Source of the DNA: an uncultured Clostridia bacterium
Lineage (GTDB): Bacteria > Bacillota > Clostridia > Christensenellales > Borkfalkiaceae
Direction of reading: 5' to 3'
DNA length: 38,666 bases
Assembly (NCBI GenBank): GCA_947625095.1
Contig: CANQMX010000017.1
Location: 1 to 38,666, forward strand
Shown: positions 15,987 through 24,624 of the stretch, piece after piece
Numbering within the stretch: the first letter of the stretch is position 1
Layout: every line of letters begins with the position of its first letter
Notes under the pieces: model-generated
The model's input: the letters and a program-made list of their open reading frames with translations, nothing else
What the model was told of the DNA's origin: nothing
The model's database searches: none
Made by a program: the position numbers and the translations under genes

Positions 15987-18900
15987 ATGGCAGAAGTAAG
16001 GACGCAACAAGAACTCTCCTCGGCAAGTTTTAACTACTTCATCGCGTTAAAACTCGGCGCGAAGGAGACGAATACCAAGGTGATCGAAAAGGCGATCGCG
16101 GAGATCAAATCGCTCACCGACGACGACGCATACGGCGAACGGCTCAAAAAACTGACGGCCGATATGACGGAAGTGCTCATCAACGACGCGGTCTTCGACC
16201 CCTCGAGAAACGGCTATGTGCCCAATTCGGGCGCGCGCAAGCGCGAATCGGACGCGGCGGTCAAGTTCAAACTCGCGGAGATGATGGAGCTTGTCAAGAA
16301 CATCTGCCTCAACAACGGCATGATCTTCAAGAGCGAATTGCAGGCTCTGCGCAACAATGCCAACAAAGAGGCGAACTACTATTCCTTCCCCGAACTCGAA
16401 AAGGAGTTTTTGGCGTTCAACGCCTCGGGCGCGGTGAAGTACGTCGACGATATCACGGGCATCAAAATTCCCTTTAAGGATTTCGACCGCATCTCCGAAT
16501 CGCTCACCTCCTCCCTCAAAATGACCACGCTGTACGAATTCCTCGGCGTCTCGCCCACGGCGAGCGAGCAGGAGATCTCCTCCGCCAAGCAGAAGGCGTA
16601 CAACGACTACATGGCAAAGGGCGACCGCAGTTTCCGTACCCTCGGCAAGACGCTGTGCGGCGACGTGGAGACCATCCTCCTCGTGAAGGACGCGAGAAAG
16701 CAATACGACTACTATGTAAAACTGCGCGACAAGGTGTGGAAGCAGTTTGCCCTGCGCAGACAGTTCGGCGCAAAGTCCATCTCTCTCAATGAGTTCTATT
16801 CCTTCGCGCAGATCGTCATGGATACCTTGAAGCTGGGGCTTGACGAGGTGCAGACCATGCTCGGCGCGGGGCTGAAAACGTACGGACTTACCGTGGCGGG
16901 CGGCGACAAGGAGGGCACGGGCGCAAAGGAGCTTGAGATCTGCCCCTACCCCGACTGCGGAAAGATCTACGAAGCGGGGGCAAAGGTCTGCCCGCACTGC
17001 GGAAAGGCGCTCGAAGTGCTGTGCTGGAACTGCAATTCCCGTATGCCCTTCACCATGAAGTCCAAGACCTGCCCCACCTGCGGCGCGAGCTATCAGAACA
17101 AGGATAAATTCACGGTGGCGACGGGCGAGCTGGATAAGCTCCTCGCCCTGCCCGTGCCCGATCTGACGCGGGTGCAGCAGTCGCTCATGGCGCTCAAAAA
17201 TCTCGTGCCCGACTACCGCAAGGCGGCCTCGGGCGTCATTGCGCGCAAGGTGGCGGAGTACGAAAAGGAACTCGAACGCCGCGCGCAGATCGAGCGCACC
17301 AAGGGGGAGGCGTACCGCGAGGAGATGAAGGCGGTGAACGCCCTCGTCGGCGGCAAGAACTACCTGCAAGCAAAGAGCGCCGCCGAACAGGTGCGCAGGA
17401 AATACCCCGACTACAACCTCGCCGAGACCAACAAGACGATCGCGGAACTCGACGCCGTCATCCAGAAGGCGCAGCGCGAACTTGCGACCGCCCGCCAGCT
17501 CATCACGCAGGGCAACGAGGACGGCGCAGTCTCCGCCGTCATGCGCGCCCTCGATATCGTAGCCGACTACAACGAGGCGCGGCAGTTCATTGCAAAATAT
17601 CCGCCCAAGGCGCCCGCCGCCCTGCGCGTGACCGTGGCGGGGCAGAACGCCAAACTCGAATGGCAGATGCCCGCCTCCCGCGCGAACACCACATATTACG
17701 TCATCCGCAAGGTCGGCTCCGCCCCCTCGAACACCGAGGACGGTACGGCGATCGCCCGCGGACTTTCCATCGACTTCTATGAGGATAAGTCGGTCGCCGC
17801 CGCCACGCGCTACTTCTACGGCGTGTACTCCGAGCGCGGCGGGGTGAAGTCCAACCTCACCGTCTGCCCCACACCTGTGCAGTTCTTTACCGATGTCTCC
17901 AACATCCGTCAGGAACTCGTCGAGGATAAGATAAGCGTCAAGTGGGACGCGCCCAACAACGTAAAGACCATCGAAGTCTGGAAGAAGCGCGGCGTCGTTG
18001 CCCCCCAGCAGGCGGGCGAGGGACAGCGCGTTCAGGCCGACCTCAACGGGTTTACCGATACCGACGCGGGGGAGATCAGTTACCTCATCATCTGCCGCTA
18101 CGACGCGGGCGGAACGCTGTACTCCTCCAAGGGCATCCAGCGCACCTTCAAGCGCTACGAAATTCTGAAAAAGCCCGAACAGGTGGAGATCGCGCAGCTC
18201 ACCAACACCGAATTCTCCTTCAAGGCGAAGGCTTCGGGCAAGCCCCGCCTGCTGTTTGCGAACGAAAAACTCGCCTGCCGCACCGACGTCGTGCAGGAGG
18301 CGGCTCTCTACACCGAGGCGGTGAAGGGGGCAAGGGAACTGCGCATCAACTACGCGGGGGAGGAGATGAGTTTCGCCCTGCCCGTGGACGCGGTGGGGTA
18401 CGTCTATCCCGTGTTCTACAACGACCAGCTCTTCATCGTGTCCCCGCCCACGCTCGTCAACACCGTCTGTCCCGTCCGGGATCTCCGCTATGCGGAGCGC
18501 GGCAACGCGGGGATGCTCACGGGCACGTTGCACCCGTCGCTCACCGCCGTCATCGCCAAGATCTCCGAGCGCGGCTTTGTAAAGAGCTTCGATGAGCCGG
18601 CCGATACCATGCGCCTCTCCGCGGAAGAGTTCCGCTCCAAGGGCGGGATGTCTTTGAACTTAAAGCGCAATGTGGAGTACTACATCACCGTATTCGGCGA
18701 GGCGGAACTCGGCGGCAAGAAACTGATGACGAGCGCCGTCTCCCTCGACGAGGCCATCTGCCAGCGCGACAGAGTGCCCCTTCTGTACTGCTTCAAGTAT
18801 ACGGCGTCGCCCACCAAGGACTTCAAGGTGACGATAGAATTCAGCGCCGAGAGCGAGGCGGAAGTGCCCGACCTTCTGCTCATGCGCGGCTATCCCCGCC

Positions 18901-19091
18901 CGCTCGATAAGACCAAGGGCGAACTCGTGGAAAAGATCCCGCGCTTTACGCTCAAAAAGGGGATGTTCTCCAAGAGTTATACATACAAGACGACGATCAC
19001 CGCAAAGGGTATGTCCAATGCCGTCAAGTTCGTGCTGTTCCCCGCCACGGAGGGCAGCTACGTGCAACTGCGCGAAGTCAACAAACTGTAA
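15987..19091 (+). CDS. J-like, zinc-ribbon and FN3-like scaffold protein
   Basis: 1034 residues, no signal peptide. Residues 1-175 are helical and unrecognised. Residues 179-250 resemble a J-domain (LYEFLGVSPTASEQEISSAK and a late ARKQYDYYVKL), but the His-Pro-Asp motif that stimulates Hsp70 is missing. Two zinc ribbons follow: CPYPDCGKIYEAGAKVCPHC (about 318-337) and CWNCNSRMPFTMKSKTCPTC (about 346-365). Residues 370-540 are charged helical repeats, perhaps TPR-like. From about 540 there are at least two FN3-like beta modules (PAALRVTVAGQNAKLEWQMP; KISVKWDAP), then more beta-rich sequence. I infer a scaffold that links Hsp70 to other partners. No ribosome site is strong; AATAGGATAACGGT precedes ATG 15987. 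Confidence 0.75.
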   Translation: MAEVRTQQELSSASFNYFIALKLGAKETNTKVIEKAIAEIKSLTDDDAYGERLKKLTADMTEVLINDAVFDPSRNGYVPNSGARKRESDAAVKFKLAEMMELVKNICLNNGMIFKSELQALRNNANKEANYYSFPELEKEFLAFNASGAVKYVDDITGIKIPFKDFDRISESLTSSLKMTTLYEFLGVSPTASEQEISSAKQKAYNDYMAKGDRSFRTLGKTLCGDVETILLVKDARKQYDYYVKLRDKVWKQFALRRQFGAKSISLNEFYSFAQIVMDTLKLGLDEVQTMLGAGLKTYGLTVAGGDKEGTGAKELEICPYPDCGKIYEAGAKVCPHCGKALEVLCWNCNSRMPFTMKSKTCPTCGASYQNKDKFTVATGELDKLLALPVPDLTRVQQSLMALKNLVPDYRKAASGVIARKVAEYEKELERRAQIERTKGEAYREEMKAVNALVGGKNYLQAKSAAEQVRRKYPDYNLAETNKTIAELDAVIQKAQRELATARQLITQGNEDGAVSAVMRALDIVADYNEARQFIAKYPPKAPAALRVTVAGQNAKLEWQMPASRANTTYYVIRKVGSAPSNTEDGTAIARGLSIDFYEDKSVAAATRYFYGVYSERGGVKSNLTVCPTPVQFFTDVSNIRQELVEDKISVKWDAPNNVKTIEVWKKRGVVAPQQAGEGQRVQADLNGFTDTDAGEISYLIICRYDAGGTLYSSKGIQRTFKRYEILKKPEQVEIAQLTNTEFSFKAKASGKPRLLFANEKLACRTDVVQEAALYTEAVKGARELRINYAGEEMSFALPVDAVGYVYPVFYNDQLFIVSPPTLVNTVCPVRDLRYAERGNAGMLTGTLHPSLTAVIAKISERGFVKSFDEPADTMRLSAEEFRSKGGMSLNLKRNVEYYITVFGEAELGGKKLMTSAVSLDEAICQRDRVPLLYCFKYTASPTKDFKVTIEFSAESEAEVPDLLLMRGYPRPLDKTKGELVEKIPRFTLKKGMFSKSYTYKTTITAKGMSNAVKFVLFPATEGSYVQLREVNKL

Positions 19092-19136
19092 CCCCTAACT
19101 CAAACCAAATAAAAATACAACCAAAGAGGGTCATTT

Positions 19137-20252
19137 ATGGGAAAATTTACCTGTCCTTATTGCTACGGCGATCACACGCTTCTCGACTGCGAGGTCAAGT
19201 GCTCCTACAACATTCCGGGCACGGCGGCAACGTGCAAGCGCGGCGTGCCGAAAAGCCCCGATGGGCTTATCCCCAACAACAAGAAGAGTTCCTGCATGGC
19301 GTGCAAGGACGCGAGCAAGCTCGTGTTCTGCCCCGAATTACATAAGGAGATCCCGCGGGAATTCCTCGACGGGCAGAGCCTGCCCATCGCGCTCATCGGC
19401 GCAAAGGCCTCGGGCAAGTCCAACTACATCGGCGTGCTCATCAACGAGATCCGCCACAAGATGTCCATCCGCTTCAACTGCACGCTTTCCATCAGCTGCA
19501 GCGAGGAATCGCGTTCCTATTACCAGAATTATTACTATCGCCCCATCTTCGAGGAGAGCAACGTGGTCACGGCGACCGACGCCGGCGAGATCCCGCCGCT
19601 CATCTTCCCCGTGCGCTTTTTGGATAATAAGAACCGCATCAAGAACATGGCCACGCTCACCTTTTACGATACCGCGGGCGAGAATTTCGACAGCACGGAG
19701 GAAATGCTCGTCTACAACCGCTATGTTCCCAACTCGCGCGGCATCATCCTGCTTCTCGACCCCCTGCAAGTGGATTCCATCCGCAAACAGCTCACGGGCA
19801 AGATGACCCTTCCCAACAAGAATACCGACGTAAACGAAGTGCTCTCCCGCGTTGTGGATAATATCCGCCGCGTCAAGAACGTGAAGGGGCAGATCAAGAT
19901 CCCGCTCGCCATCGCGTTCACCAAACTCGATGCGCTCGAACAGTTCGATATTCTGCCGCAGGAGAGTTGCCTGAGGGAGGAATCGGAGCACGTCAAGCGC
20001 GGCGTATTCGTCAATTCCGATTTCGAGGCGTGCGACAACGAGATGCGCGCCCTCCTCGAAAACTTCCTCGACGCAGAGCTCATCCAGCTCATGAAAAACT
20101 TTGAAAAGAGCGCGTTCTTCGGCGTTTCCTCGCTCGGCGAAGTTCCGTCGGGCGGTGTAAAACTGACCTCCGATCGGGTAAAACCCCGCCGCGTTCTCGA
20201 TCCCCTGCTGTGGCTTCTTGCCGAAAACAACTACATCAAGAGAGTGAAATAA
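19137..20252 (+). CDS. Zinc-ribbon TRAFAC-like GTPase
   Basis: 371 residues, soluble. A cysteine-rich module (CPYC at 6, further Cys pairs to about 62) precedes the GTPase domain. G-motifs are clear: P-loop GAKASGKSN (88-96), G3 DTAGE (about 178), G4 TKLD (about 262) and G5-like SSLG near 325. The glutamate after DTAG stands where Ras has its catalytic Gln, so hydrolysis may need help from a partner. It resembles, from memory, families called double-GTPase (DO-GTPase) in conflict-system surveys, which pair a soluble and a membrane GTPase; the second is encoded at 23203. AGAGGG precedes the ATG. Confidence 0.82.
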   Translation: MGKFTCPYCYGDHTLLDCEVKCSYNIPGTAATCKRGVPKSPDGLIPNNKKSSCMACKDASKLVFCPELHKEIPREFLDGQSLPIALIGAKASGKSNYIGVLINEIRHKMSIRFNCTLSISCSEESRSYYQNYYYRPIFEESNVVTATDAGEIPPLIFPVRFLDNKNRIKNMATLTFYDTAGENFDSTEEMLVYNRYVPNSRGIILLLDPLQVDSIRKQLTGKMTLPNKNTDVNEVLSRVVDNIRRVKNVKGQIKIPLAIAFTKLDALEQFDILPQESCLREESEHVKRGVFVNSDFEACDNEMRALLENFLDAELIQLMKNFEKSAFFGVSSLGEVPSGGVKLTSDRVKPRRVLDPLLWLLAENNYIKRVK

Positions 20253-20328
20253 CGCCGCGCAACCGCCGCGCGGAAATTTGTCCCACCCCCCAAAAGGGTT
20301 CGAATACAAGGAAATCAAGGAGAAAAGA

Positions 20329-22992
20329 ATGAAGGCAAGCCAATATCTCTATACGTCATGGAAAAATGCGCCCAACCACGGGTTCAGCATCTATTCGACA
20401 AGTCCCGATATCACGCGGGAAGAGAGTATGCACATCGCGCGCGTCATGAAGTACCGTGCGCCCTCCGATCTTCCCTATCAGCCGACGGAGGAGCAGATCG
20501 CCACGCTCTTCCCCCGCAATACCGCGTACTTCCGCCTTCCCACGGGCAGATATTGCATCGCGCAGTCTGCCTATGTCGGGCACGAGTACAAGGGCTTCGA
20601 GGAGGCGGGCAGAATGGGGAACTACCTCACGCACGCCTATATCTTCGATGAACCCGCCGAATTCTATCCCACAACGTTCATCGGCGATCCCATCTTCCGC
20701 AGCGATCTCACGATCGACGAGTGGCGGGCGACCAATCCCGCGCCCCTGCCCGTCGTGGAACTTCCCGCGCGGGGAAAGGCGGCGGCCGACGTCTCCGCCT
20801 TCATCAAGGGCAAGGAAGAGCTCTTGGCAAAGCTCGTGCAGGCCGTTCTGGACGGAGGGGACAAGACCATCTTCGTCAACGATGTGCACGACAATATGAA
20901 ACTGTGGTATGCCGCCCTCGGGCTGTGCCTGCCCAAGCGCTACAACGCGAAATTCACCTTTAATACATTCTCTTTCGAGGATATCAACGCCAACTTCAAT
21001 GTGCCCGTGGATTGCCGCCTCACCGTCGTCAACCTCTCGGCGGGCGGTTTCACGCCCGTGAATTGGCAGCAGAAGATGACGGCGGGCGCGATCGTCTTTG
21101 ACTTCAAGACGCAGACCTTCTCGCCCATCACGCCCAAGAGATATGCCGAGAACATCGCGGTGGCGCTCACGCGCGACGCAAGCCGCACCGCGGGCGTCGT
21201 TGCGGAGATGGAGCGCATCGCGACGGCTACGGGGACAGACCTCGATACCGCCTTCGATGTCCTCGCGGCGGAGTCGTTCGACTTTGACGCCTTCCCGACC
21301 ATCGATGCGCTCGCAAAGGCGTACGATCTCGCCCTCCGCGATCCCACCTTCCGCAAGGAGAAGTTCGCCGAGGCCGCGCTTCCCCGCCTCATCGGGGATT
21401 GCTTCGCGCCCGCGGCAAACGCCCTCTTAAAGTCGTTCTATCCCATTTTATCCGAGGCGAGCCGCAACCGCGTCGTCGCGGAGGTCTCCCAAAAATATCT
21501 CGCCCAGCCCGCGCGGGATGTCGCGAGCTACCTTGCAGGCATCACGCAGAGCGCGCCCTTCCCGTGGCGCGATTTCGCCCTGTACCACTACGCGCAGGAG
21601 GAGGGCATGGCGTACTTCCGCAATTACAGCGCCGACTTCGCCAAGGCAAACCTGCTCATCGACGCCGCCGTCAAAGCGGAGGCCGACCTCGAGCGCGTCT
21701 ATGGGAAGGACACCGTAAAGAAGTACTTTGCAAAGCTCGTGGAGTACTACGCCGTGCACGGCGAAAACGACAAGGTCAGAACGCTGCTCACGCGGGCGAC
21801 GTCGTTCTCCAACTACATCGCGCTCGTGCAGGAGGCGGTGGAAGTCGCCGCGCAGGGGAGCATCGACCTCGATTGGTACTTCGAACTCGTCGTGATGCAG
21901 ACCGCAAACCCCGCCACCGTCGAAAAGAACCTCAAATTCCTCATTCAGAACTATCCCAATCGGGACGGTCTCATCCGCAAATACGACCGTCTCGCCGCGG
22001 GCGCTCTCTTTGCCGCGGACGCGGCGCTCCGCCGCGATCCCACGATCACCGACTTCTTCGTGGATCTCGATAAACTCCGCCTCACCAGCAAGGATATGGG
22101 CATCCCCGAACTTGCCAAGTTCTATGTGGATTTCTATCTCGGCGGGCAGGATAAGAACGGCACAATGCTCACGCAGATGGACAAGTACTTCGGGCGCACC
22201 CCCGAGGCGGATCGCCCCGCCGCAGCCATCTCGCTCTACAAGGCGCTCGCGCGCGCGCAGACGCCGCAGGGCGACGTGCTCGGCCGCATTTACCGCTATG
22301 CCTTCGCGAATGTGAAACTCGGCCGCACGGAGGAACTGCTCGCGGATCGGGCGATCGGCGCGGACTATGTAAAACTTGCCGAGGCCATGGCGGCGGCAAA
22401 TTATGATACGGTAAACTTCACCGTGGCGCGTCTCGGCGCACAGTTCGCGGAACAGAACTTCCCCAAACTCGTGCAGGAGGCCAAGCGCGGCGAACTGTAT
22501 GCGTCGCTGTTCGGCGGCAAGGATACGCAGCGGCTGGTGGATTGTTTCAGCGCGGCATATTTCAAGCGCGTCGCCGCCCTCGCGGCATTTGCCGAGAAAA
22601 AGGCGGCAGACAGGCGCGCCGCAGCCGATGAAAAGATGGTGCCCGAGGAGATCTTCGGCAAGATCTTATATCCGCTCGTCAACGCGGTAAACTATGCAAA
22701 ATTCTTTGCGGAGGGGCTTCTCTCCCTCAAAAAGCAGGAGGAATTGCAGGGTACGGTTGCATATATAATATACTATGTCGCGACGCAGAAAGACCCCAAC
22801 AAGCAGGTTTACGACGCGGCGCTCAAAGGATATTTCGATGCGCTCGGCAAGGGCGACAGAAAGAAACTGTTTGATTATGCCAAAAAATTCAGCGGACAGG
22901 GCGGGGACGCGGTGACGCGCTATCTCGACGCCTATATCGCCGCCCAAACGACGGGAGGGCTGTTCTCCCGCCTCTTCGGAAAGAAAAAATAA
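20329..22992 (+). CDS. GTPase-associated protein, GAP1-like
   Basis: 887 residues from ATG 20329 (AAGGAG upstream; a longer TTG start at 20278 is less likely). The first 130 residues, SQYLYTSWKNAPNHGFSIYS and later YCIAQSAYVGHEYKGFEEAG with NYLTHAYIFD, recall the N-terminal domain type 2 of GTPase-associated protein 1. The remaining 700 residues are helical, without catalytic motifs I recognise, and end in a basic FSRLFGKKK tail. In related loci these proteins accompany a GTPase pair and are thought to modulate them. Its place between the two GTPase genes fits that role. The identification is from memory of the family and needs a profile search. Confidence 0.68.
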   Translation: MKASQYLYTSWKNAPNHGFSIYSTSPDITREESMHIARVMKYRAPSDLPYQPTEEQIATLFPRNTAYFRLPTGRYCIAQSAYVGHEYKGFEEAGRMGNYLTHAYIFDEPAEFYPTTFIGDPIFRSDLTIDEWRATNPAPLPVVELPARGKAAADVSAFIKGKEELLAKLVQAVLDGGDKTIFVNDVHDNMKLWYAALGLCLPKRYNAKFTFNTFSFEDINANFNVPVDCRLTVVNLSAGGFTPVNWQQKMTAGAIVFDFKTQTFSPITPKRYAENIAVALTRDASRTAGVVAEMERIATATGTDLDTAFDVLAAESFDFDAFPTIDALAKAYDLALRDPTFRKEKFAEAALPRLIGDCFAPAANALLKSFYPILSEASRNRVVAEVSQKYLAQPARDVASYLAGITQSAPFPWRDFALYHYAQEEGMAYFRNYSADFAKANLLIDAAVKAEADLERVYGKDTVKKYFAKLVEYYAVHGENDKVRTLLTRATSFSNYIALVQEAVEVAAQGSIDLDWYFELVVMQTANPATVEKNLKFLIQNYPNRDGLIRKYDRLAAGALFAADAALRRDPTITDFFVDLDKLRLTSKDMGIPELAKFYVDFYLGGQDKNGTMLTQMDKYFGRTPEADRPAAAISLYKALARAQTPQGDVLGRIYRYAFANVKLGRTEELLADRAIGADYVKLAEAMAAANYDTVNFTVARLGAQFAEQNFPKLVQEAKRGELYASLFGGKDTQRLVDCFSAAYFKRVAALAAFAEKKAADRRAAADEKMVPEEIFGKILYPLVNAVNYAKFFAEGLLSLKKQEELQGTVAYIIYYVATQKDPNKQVYDAALKGYFDALGKGDRKKLFDYAKKFSGQGGDAVTRYLDAYIAAQTTGGLFSRLFGKKK

Positions 22993-23010
22993 TTGTGAGT
23001 CAACTCACAA
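22993..23010. promoter_or_regulatory. 18-bp palindrome resembling a LacI-type operator
   Basis: TTGTGAGT-CA-ACTCACAA is a perfect dyad with 8-bp arms and is preceded by AA. It looks much like a symmetrical lac-type operator. The two-base loop is too tight for a good RNA hairpin and no T-run follows, so DNA binding is more likely than termination. No LacI-family gene is in the window. Confidence 0.45.
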
Positions 23011-23032
23011 GGGATAAAAGGAGAATTCTTAT

Positions 23033-23200
23033 ATGATTCGAAAACTACTCTGGTTCCTTTGGTGTGTGACCAACTTCACGCTTTATATGGTGTTGATGGC
23101 CATATCCCTCGCGCTCGGGCTCGTAGGCGGCGCCTTCGTGAGCATCTTCCTGAGTTTCAAGCACTATTTCAGTGCGCTGCATGAAGAAATCGGAGGATAA
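23033..23200 (+). CDS. 55-residue single-span membrane protein
   Basis: A short gene between the GAP1-like and membrane GTPase genes: ATG 23033 follows AAAAGGAGAATTCTT, and TAA ends at 23200. The product starts MIRKLLWFLWCVTNF, has a hydrophobic stretch at about residues 5-40 and a short acidic-aromatic tail (HYFSALHEEIGG). Its stop codon overlaps the ribosome site of the next gene (CGGAGGATAACC), so both are likely translated in step. Function unknown; by context it may partner the membrane GTPase. Confidence 0.75.
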   Translation: MIRKLLWFLWCVTNFTLYMVLMAISLALGLVGGAFVSIFLSFKHYFSALHEEIGG

Positions 23201-23202
23201 CC

Positions 23203-24624
23203 ATGGAAAAACAACCCGCAAAGGTAAATTACTTTTTCGGCCAATGTTACAGAGACCTCGGAAACACCATCAGGACGACGTTTGCCAACCTCGGTGATTC
23301 CATCGTCAATTGCGCCGAACACATCGCGGACGTCTGGTCGGATGGGGGGTATTCAAAGCCGCTCGGCATCATTCAGATCGGCTTTTTCATCGGCCTTCTC
23401 ATCTGCTCCTCCATCATCTCCACCATATTCTGCGTCGTATTCTCCATCATTCACGTCCTGTTTACGGTGCTCGTCATGGCGTTCATCTACCTGTGGTTCA
23501 CCTTCCTGTTCCTTCTGGACTCCCTCATGCGGCACATACACAAGATCGTGTCCTCCTGTCCGAACGATCAGAGAAAGTTCGCTCTGCCGCACTACCGTTG
23601 CCCCACCTGCGGCAAGATCCACACCAAACTCCGCCCCTCCAAGTACGGTATTCTGAAGCGCGAATGTACCTGCGGTACCCGCCTTCCCACCACCTTCTTC
23701 AACGGGCGTCAGCGGCTTGAAGCCATCTGCCCCTATTGCGGCTATTCGCTCACCAACGGCGGCTTCCACGTCAACATCAGCGTGCCCGTCATCGGCGGAC
23801 CCAGCTCGGGCAAGACGTGCTTCATCAACCAGGCCATCGGCGAACTCGAACGCATCGCCGAGCCCGAACTCGGCTATGAGTACGAATACATAGCAGGCAG
23901 CGACAGTCTGCCCGAAAACCTCCAACTTCTGAGCCAGGGACAGCTTCCGCAGAAGACGAGCGAAATGCGCCTCGTGTACTACGAATTCTATTTCACGCCC
24001 AAGAAGAAAAAGGTCAAAAACGAGATCTCCCTCTGCGACGTCGGCGGCGAAGTCTATATGGATAGTTCGCTCCTCTCCGAGCAGATCGGTTACAGCCTCG
24101 CAAACGGATATCTCATGGTCATCGACCCGCTCTCCATCGCGGCATACCGCAAGGAAGTGGAACAAAAGATCTCCACAAGCGGCTACACGGGGAGCGTTAC
24201 GCCCATCGACGAAGTGCTCTCGGTGCTCATCAAGACCATCGAGAATATGCGCAACTACGACGCGCGCAAGAAGGTGGAAGAGAACCTCGCCATCGTGTTC
24301 TCCAAGTGCGATATCCCCGGCCTCGACGAGAAGATAGGGGATAAGGCGGTGGATGAATACATCGCCAATTCGGCGGATAAGAAGATCACGCGTATGCAGG
24401 CGAGGAACAAGATCTGCGAGCAGTTCCTCATCGACTACGACGAGGCAGACTTTGTCAACGCAGTCCGCTCCAAGTTCACCAACGTGCAGTTCTTCACGAG
24501 CAGCGCGCTCGGGCACAACGTGGATGGCACGGCGTTCCAGCCTTCGGGCGTCGCCGATCCCATCCTGTGGGTCATCGATAAGAAGAGCCCCACCATCGAC
24601 TTCAAGAAGCGTTGGGCGCAGTGA
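23203..24624 (+). CDS. Membrane-anchored zinc-ribbon GTPase
   Basis: 473 residues. Residues about 52-112 hold two hydrophobic spans (IIQIGFFIGLLICSSIISTI and VLFTVLVMAFIYLWFTFLFL), so the GTPase is held at the membrane. Zinc-ribbon Cys pairs (CPTC, CTCG, CPYCG; about 132-177) precede the G-domain: P-loop GGPSSGKTC (198-206), G3 DVGGE (about 281), G4 SKCD (about 367), G5 SSAL (about 433). The domain order and the shared C-terminal DPILWVIDKK / DPLLWLLAEN show that it is a paralogue of the soluble GTPase at 19137. I infer a heterodimeric or sequential GTPase pair, one cytosolic and one membrane-bound. Confidence 0.83.
   Translation: MEKQPAKVNYFFGQCYRDLGNTIRTTFANLGDSIVNCAEHIADVWSDGGYSKPLGIIQIGFFIGLLICSSIISTIFCVVFSIIHVLFTVLVMAFIYLWFTFLFLLDSLMRHIHKIVSSCPNDQRKFALPHYRCPTCGKIHTKLRPSKYGILKRECTCGTRLPTTFFNGRQRLEAICPYCGYSLTNGGFHVNISVPVIGGPSSGKTCFINQAIGELERIAEPELGYEYEYIAGSDSLPENLQLLSQGQLPQKTSEMRLVYYEFYFTPKKKKVKNEISLCDVGGEVYMDSSLLSEQIGYSLANGYLMVIDPLSIAAYRKEVEQKISTSGYTGSVTPIDEVLSVLIKTIENMRNYDARKKVEENLAIVFSKCDIPGLDEKIGDKAVDEYIANSADKKITRMQARNKICEQFLIDYDEADFVNAVRSKFTNVQFFTSSALGHNVDGTAFQPSGVADPILWVIDKKSPTIDFKKRWAQ

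Noticed and set aside
13702-18533. Very long open frames on the minus strand opposite the Hsp70-vWA and scaffold genes
   Set aside because: They mirror GC-rich codon bias of the plus-strand genes, have no ribosome sites, and their products match no family; the plus-strand frames have intact catalytic motifs.
22993-23010. The 18-bp palindrome as a terminator
   Set aside because: The loop is only two bases and no T-run follows; genes on both sides belong to one operon.
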